Origin: an uncultured Collinsella sp.
Lineage (GTDB): Bacteria > Actinomycetota > Coriobacteriia > Coriobacteriales > Coriobacteriaceae
Reading direction: 5' to 3'
NCBI GenBank assembly: GCA_900551015.1
Contig: URUI01000025.1
Span: 1 to 25,409, forward strand
Length of the DNA stretch: 25,409 nt
Every line of letters begins with the position of its first letter. The stretch's first letter is position 1. The notes below the pieces were generated by a model that was not told the origin of the DNA, did not search any database, and saw nothing but the letters and a program-made list of their open reading frames with translations. The position numbers and the translations under genes are program-made. Shown in pieces: positions 21,204 to 25,409 of the stretch.

Positions 21204-22229
21204 CTACAGGACAGCCGCCAGCGCGTCGATGTCCTCCTGTGTCGTGGCCCAGCTGGTGCAAAAGCGCACCACGGTGTGGGTCTCGTCGTACTTTTCCCAG
21301 TACTCGATCGAAGCATGCTCGCGAATGCGGGCCATGTCCTCGTTGGGCAAAATCACAAACTGCTGGTTGGTGGGCGTCTCCAAGAAGAACTGGTAGCCGC
21401 GCTCATGCAGCACGCGACGAAGCGCCTGCGCCGTCTCAATCGCCTGGCGGCCAATCTCAAAATACAGGCCGTCGGTAAAGAGCGCCTCAAACTGAACGCC
21501 CGTCAGACGGCCCTTGGCCAGCAGCGCTCCGTGCTGCTTAATGCGCGGAATGGGGTGTGCCGGAGCGTGCATGCCGCAAAACACCACGGCCTCGCCGCAA
21601 AGCGCGCCGCACTTGGTGCCGCCAATGTAGAACACGTCGCACAGCTGCGCCAGCTCGGGCAGGGTAATGTCGCACTCATCGGCCGCCAGCGCATAGGCCA
21701 GACGGGCGCCATCCACAAACAGCGGAATCTGGCGCTTCTGGCACACCGCATGAATCGCCGCAAGCTCGGCGGCGGAGTACAGCGTGCCGTACTCGGTCGA
21801 TAGGCTCACGTACACGGCACCTGGGAACACCGTGTGCTCGTAGCTCTCGTTTTCGTAAAACACCTGGATATAGCTGTCGAGATCCTCGGCATGCATCTTG
21901 CCCTCGTAGCCGGGAATGGTAAGCACCTTGTGGCCGCCAAACTCGATGGCACCCGCCTCGTGGCAGGCAACGTGGCCGGTCTCGGCTGCAACGACGCCCT
22001 CGTAGGGCGCAAGCAGCATGTCAATCACCGTCGCGTTGGCCTGTGTGCCGCCCACCAGGAAAAATACGTCGGCATCGGGAGCCTGACAGGCCTCACGGAT
22101 GAGCCGCTTGGCACGCTCGGTGTGTGCATCGGTGCCGTAGCCGGGCTGCGGCTCCATATTAGTGTCGACGAGCGCCTGCAGCACTGCCGGATGTGCGCCG
22201 TGGGAATAGTCGTTGTTAAACGCGAGCAT
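21204..22229 (-). CDS. Low-specificity L-threonine aldolase family (PLP beta-eliminating lyase)
   Basis: A 341-residue PLP enzyme of fold type I that splits L-threonine/allo-threonine to glycine and acetaldehyde, or acts on similar beta-hydroxy amino acids. The cofactor Lys is K206 in YIGGTKCGALCGEAVVF, and D173 in LFVDGARLAYAL contacts the pyridine nitrogen. The N-terminal NDYSHGAHPAVLQAL and PGYGTDAHTERAKRLIREA are typical of the bacterial aldolase/GLY1 group. The length is normal. ATG 22229 is the natural start (MLAFNNDYSHG). It appears monocistronic, with a terminator directly downstream. A related beta-eliminating lyase activity cannot be excluded from sequence alone. Confidence 0.88.
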   Translation of the reverse strand: MLAFNNDYSHGAHPAVLQALVDTNMEPQPGYGTDAHTERAKRLIREACQAPDADVFFLVGGTQANATVIDMLLAPYEGVVAAETGHVACHEAGAIEFGGHKVLTIPGYEGKMHAEDLDSYIQVFYENESYEHTVFPGAVYVSLSTEYGTLYSAAELAAIHAVCQKRQIPLFVDGARLAYALAADECDITLPELAQLCDVFYIGGTKCGALCGEAVVFCGMHAPAHPIPRIKQHGALLAKGRLTGVQFEALFTDGLYFEIGRQAIETAQALRRVLHERGYQFFLETPTNQQFVILPNEDMARIREHASIEYWEKYDETHTVVRFCTSWATTQEDIDALAAVL

Positions 22230-22274
22230 GGTAATCCTCTCTAGCCGGGCACGAGCCCGATGATTCAGGTGCCG

Positions 22275-23138
22275 CTATTGTACGCCGCTCGGATAGGCAA
22301 TGCGCGCGGCAAGGCACTCAAGCGCCAGCACCAGGGCAAAGCCGCAGCTCACGTCACTCAAAAAGTGCGCACCGATCACGATACGACCAAAGGCGACGAA
22401 CGCCGCAACCACAGCGGCGACCCAAAAGACCGCGCGGCGGCGCGACGGCTTTTCCTTAAAGGCCGCCGCGGGAAGCCCGGCGAGCATAAGGCCGATCGCC
22501 GCGTGTGCCGTGTGTCCGCTCGCAAACGACTTAAAGCCGTCCTTGATCACGCCGGCGGCGATATAGGTCCACTTGTCGGGGTTGCCGATCACCCACCACG
22601 GCTGAAAATCGAGCCCCTGCGTCACCTCGATCACGCGCATGCGCGGGCGCGACCACAGTGGCTTGACGATCACGTTGAGGATAATGGCCTGAGCGACCCA
22701 CACGGCAAGCACCATCAACGCCCAGCGCGTGAGATCGTCGGGCGCGGTGTCGCGCGTAAGGCGATAGGCGATGAGGTTGGCTGCGATGATCAGCACAAAC
22801 GTCAGTACCAGCTGAACCGCGATGAGTTTGCCGCCAACCCTCAGAGACGAAACGACCTCGTAGCCGGCCAGGCCAATGTTGACAAGGACGCCGAGCACGG
22901 CGAGCCATTTGCTCCCTCTGGAATCGGGACGCACCGCGCGCACGAGCATAACGCCCGCAACGCTCGCCGTCAGCTCAAACGGCAGCTCGCCGGCGGCCTC
23001 GATAAAGCGACCGTACATGCTGCCGATGTTGAACAGCGCGCTCGAGATCTGATAATCGAAGAAGCTGCCCACGCCCAGACAAAGGCACAGGACAACCGCG
23101 ATGATGGCGGCATCTTTCTTATAGATGTACCCGAACAT
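22275..23138 (-). CDS. PAP2-family membrane phosphatase
   Basis: A 287-residue membrane protein of the type 2 phosphatidic acid phosphatase superfamily. The catalytic motifs are present: KPLWSRPRMR (residues 159-168), SFASGHTAH (204-212, with H209), and RIVIGAHFLSD (252-262, giving R252, H258 and D262). At least five to six hydrophobic segments flank them. Such proteins dephosphorylate lipid phosphates, for example phosphatidate, undecaprenyl diphosphate or PGP, on the outer face of the membrane; which one is not evident. ATG 23138 has AAAGGA upstream. It lies 56 bp after mfd in the same direction and may be co-transcribed with it, with a short structured motif between them. Confidence 0.87.
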   Translation of the reverse strand: MFGYIYKKDAAIIAVVLCLCLGVGSFFDYQISSALFNIGSMYGRFIEAAGELPFELTASVAGVMLVRAVRPDSRGSKWLAVLGVLVNIGLAGYEVVSSLRVGGKLIAVQLVLTFVLIIAANLIAYRLTRDTAPDDLTRWALMVLAVWVAQAIILNVIVKPLWSRPRMRVIEVTQGLDFQPWWVIGNPDKWTYIAAGVIKDGFKSFASGHTAHAAIGLMLAGLPAAAFKEKPSRRRAVFWVAAVVAAFVAFGRIVIGAHFLSDVSCGFALVLALECLAARIAYPSGVQ

Positions 23139-23167
23139 GCTTTCCTTTCGATGGAACCAGAGTGCCC

Positions 23168-23194
23168 AAATGGGGCATTTGCAGCGTCGACCCG
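23168..23194 (-). repeat. Partial copy of structured element after mfd
   Basis: Directly after the mfd stop codon the minus strand reads GGTCGACGCTGCAAATGCCC, matching the equivalent stretch of element A (GGTCGACGCTGCAAACGCCC) at all but one base. The long stems are absent; only a small TGCCC/GGGCA hairpin remains. Confidence 0.5.
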
Positions 23195-25409
23195 TTAATC
23201 ATCGTCGGACGCGCCCAGCTGCTGCAGCAGCATGAGCGCCGCGGCCACGGGGCCGGTGCCGTCGTTGGCGTCGAGACCGCGACCCAGGCCGCTGCCCGCA
23301 CCGGCGCCCGCCTTGTAGGGCACCGACAGCTTGCGGCTCTTGGGGAAGTTCACCGCACCGTAGCGGGTCTTGAGCTCAAAGGCTACCTTCTTGGGAACGT
23401 CAACCCCCAGAAAGGTAATGCGCCCGCCGCTGAGCGTGACGCTCTCGAGCCCCAGGCGCTCGCCGCGAATGCGGATGCGCGCACGATTGAACAGGTTGAG
23501 CCCCGCCAACGGCAGCTCGCCATGCGCGGCCTCGGTCTCTTCCTGCACCTCGTCGATGCTCTCCAGGTCCTCGGCCGCCGCGAGCTTACGGTACACGAGC
23601 ACGCGCTGATCCACCGCCGGCAGATACTCCTCGGACAAGAAGTAATCGGCCGGCAGGTTAATGCCCACGCTCGCCGCCTCCACGCCGGCATCGTCGTCAC
23701 CGCGCGCCTCGGCCACGGCCTGACCCAGCATCTGCGTAAACAGGTCAAAGCCCACGCTCGATAGGTTACCGTGCTGTTCGGCACCCATGAGCGAGCCGGC
23801 GCCGCGAATCTCCAGGTCGCGCATGGCGATGCGCATGCCACTGCCCAGGTCCTGGAACTCGGAAAGTGCGGTCAGGCGCGCCGTGGCCTCCTCGGTGAGC
23901 GGCAGCTCGCCCGGGAACATAAAGTATGCGTAGGCCTGCGTGGCCGAGCGGCCCACACGGCCCTTGAGCTGGTAGAGCTGTGCTAGACCCAGGCGCTGCG
24001 AGTCCTCGATGATGAGCGTGTTGGCGGTCGCGTTGTCGATGCCGCTCTCCACGATGGTCGTGGCGATGAGCACATCGATCTTTTTGGTCGCGAACTCGAT
24101 CATCACGTCCTCGACCTCGCGCGGGCTCATCTTGCCGTGCGCCACGCCCACGCGCGCCTCGGGCGCGGCCTCGTGCACGCGTGCCACAGCGTCATCGATG
24201 GTCTTGACGCGGTTGGACACGTAGTACACCTGTCCGCCGCGACCCACCTCCAGGCGAATCGCCGCGCTCACCACGTCGGGGTCGTACTCCCCCACGTGCA
24301 CGATCACGGGGCGGCGCCCAGTCGGCGGCGTGGTAATCAGGCTCATATCGCGCACGCCGCTCGTGGCCATCTGCATGGTACGCGGGATGGGCGTGGCCGA
24401 AAGCGTGAGCACGTCGATCTGCTCGCGCAGGTTCTTGAGCTGCTCCTTGTGCTGCACGCCAAAGCGCTGCTCCTCGTCGATGATCACCAGGCCCAGGTTC
24501 TTGGGGTTCACATCGGCCGAAAGCAGGCGATGCGTGCCGATGAGCACATCAATCGTGCCCTCGGCAAACGCCTTGAGTGCGCGCTTTTGCTGCGCCGGCG
24601 TGCGAAAGCGGCTGAGCACCTCGACCTCAAGGCCAAACGGGGCAAAGCGTTCAAAGAACGTCTCGTAGTGCTGCTGGGCCAGAATGGTCGTGGGGCAGAG
24701 CACCATGACCTGGCGACCGGAGTCCACGCACTTAAACGCCGCGCGCAGGGCGACCTCGGTCTTGCCAAAGCCCACGTCTCCGCACAGCAGGCGGTCCATG
24801 GGCTTGGGCGCCTCCATATCGGCCTTAATATCGGCGATGGCCTCCAGCTGATCGCGCGTCTCGTCGTAGGGGAAGCTCTGCTCCATCTCGATCTGCTCGG
24901 GCGTGTCGGGCGGGCAAGCGATACCGGTAATCGAAGAGCGGCGCGTATACAGATCGACCAGGTCAAACGCCAGCTTTTTGGCGTTCTTGCGCGCCTTGTT
25001 GGTGGCACGCGTCCAGTCGGCGGTGTTGAGCCTGGTCAGGCGCGGCTTGTCGCCGTCGGGGCCAACATAGCGCGTGATGCGGTCGACCTGCTCAAGCGGC
25101 ACATAGAGCTTGTCGCCGTCGGCATATTCCAGCAAAAAGTAGTCGCGCTCCTTGCCGCCCACTTCCTGGCGCGCGATCTCGCTAAAGAGCGCGATGCCAT
25201 GCGTTGCATGCACTACGTAGTCGCCTGGCTTAAAGGGGAAGGTGATCTGCGTAATATCGACCTTGCGGCGGCTGCGGGCGCGGTTGGCGTCCATGCGAGC
25301 GTTGAGGTCGGCGATCGAGAAAACGGCCAGATTGGCATCGGGCACCACCACGCCCTGCGGCAGGGCGGCGTCCACAAAGGTCACGCGCCCGCGCGAGATG
25401 GTGGGCACG
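23195..25409 (-). CDS. mfd: Transcription-repair coupling factor Mfd (C-terminal part; N-terminus beyond window)
   Basis: 737 residues of a protein normally about 1,150 long. Mfd displaces RNA polymerase stalled at DNA lesions and recruits UvrA. The visible part starts before the RNA-polymerase-interacting CarD-like domain (about residues 58-115 of the fragment: FKPGDYVVHATHGIALF, YADGDKLYVPLEQVDRI). It continues through the RecG-like translocase: Walker A GDVGFGKT (210-217), the DEEQ box in IIDEEQRFGVQH (310-320), and motif VI in QLKGRVGRSATQAYAYF. The C-terminal D7 regulatory domain follows. The UvrB-like N-terminal domains lie beyond base 25409. The tail is rich in Gly and Ala and ends in DDD. 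The frame is intact throughout. Confidence 0.95.
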   Translation of the reverse strand, partial: VPTISRGRVTFVDAALPQGVVVPDANLAVFSIADLNARMDANRARSRRKVDITQITFPFKPGDYVVHATHGIALFSEIARQEVGGKERDYFLLEYADGDKLYVPLEQVDRITRYVGPDGDKPRLTRLNTADWTRATNKARKNAKKLAFDLVDLYTRRSSITGIACPPDTPEQIEMEQSFPYDETRDQLEAIADIKADMEAPKPMDRLLCGDVGFGKTEVALRAAFKCVDSGRQVMVLCPTTILAQQHYETFFERFAPFGLEVEVLSRFRTPAQQKRALKAFAEGTIDVLIGTHRLLSADVNPKNLGLVIIDEEQRFGVQHKEQLKNLREQIDVLTLSATPIPRTMQMATSGVRDMSLITTPPTGRRPVIVHVGEYDPDVVSAAIRLEVGRGGQVYYVSNRVKTIDDAVARVHEAAPEARVGVAHGKMSPREVEDVMIEFATKKIDVLIATTIVESGIDNATANTLIIEDSQRLGLAQLYQLKGRVGRSATQAYAYFMFPGELPLTEEATARLTALSEFQDLGSGMRIAMRDLEIRGAGSLMGAEQHGNLSSVGFDLFTQMLGQAVAEARGDDDAGVEAASVGINLPADYFLSEEYLPAVDQRVLVYRKLAAAEDLESIDEVQEETEAAHGELPLAGLNLFNRARIRIRGERLGLESVTLSGGRITFLGVDVPKKVAFELKTRYGAVNFPKSRKLSVPYKAGAGAGSGLGRGLDANDGTGPVAAALMLLQQLGASDDD

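Overview
The window looks like chromosomal DNA from a Coriobacteriia gut actinobacterium, most likely Collinsella or a close relative. The reasons are high GC with strongly GC-rich third positions, GGAGG-type ribosome sites, a mannose-family PTS beside FrlB-like SIS proteins, and many short dispersed palindromes between genes. The genus is an inference from gene content; no rRNA is present to confirm it.

Layout. 1-1165: the 3' end of a dapF-like gene that stops before the second half of the enzyme, then a hicA-hicB toxin-antitoxin pair. 1183-5654: 5-formyltetrahydrofolate cyclo-ligase, an AbiEi-like gene bracketed by two copies of a CCACGCTC repeat, metA (with the acetyl-CoA signature) and a divergent L-2-hydroxyacid dehydrogenase with a good terminator. 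5704-9548 (minus): recQ, a GntR/UTRA regulator and an FrlB-like SIS protein. 9735-11764 (minus): a second GntR/UTRA regulator followed by a structured element, and a YitT-family membrane protein. 12118-16684 (minus): a mannose-family PTS operon (IIAB, IIC, IID) ending in a second FrlB-like SIS protein and a terminator, then a HAD phosphatase. 16868-20164: an EamA transporter, a third FrlB-like SIS protein followed by a second copy of the structured element, and a divergent third GntR/UTRA regulator. 20539-25409 (minus): GNAT acetyltransferase, threonine aldolase, PAP2 phosphatase and the C-terminal two thirds of mfd.

Central theme. Three SIS proteins related to FrlB/FraB deglycases lie within 14 kb, with three GntR/UTRA regulators, a mannose-family PTS and a drug/metabolite-type transporter. 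All three SIS proteins keep a Glu and a His 16 residues apart, matching the spacing of the acid/base pair I recall for FraB. The simplest reading is PTS uptake and phosphorylation of glycated amino acids (Amadori compounds such as fructoselysine), followed by cleavage to a hexose phosphate and a free amine. Regulator promoters carry distinct repeated boxes. An ACGT-N5-WCGT box is shared by the second GntR gene, the PTS operon and the EamA gene, which suggests one regulon.

The most unusual signal is a pair of 150-190 bp elements at 9735-9927 and 18097-18244. They share loop sequences while their stems differ by compensating changes, as expected of a conserved structured RNA. Both lie directly after minus-strand stop codons, and a short related fragment follows mfd. 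Other non-coding structure includes a 123-bp element with 15-bp inverted ends in two copies, a CCACGCTC array with alternating 29/22-bp spacing, and several small hairpins with GGGACAGG-type loops.
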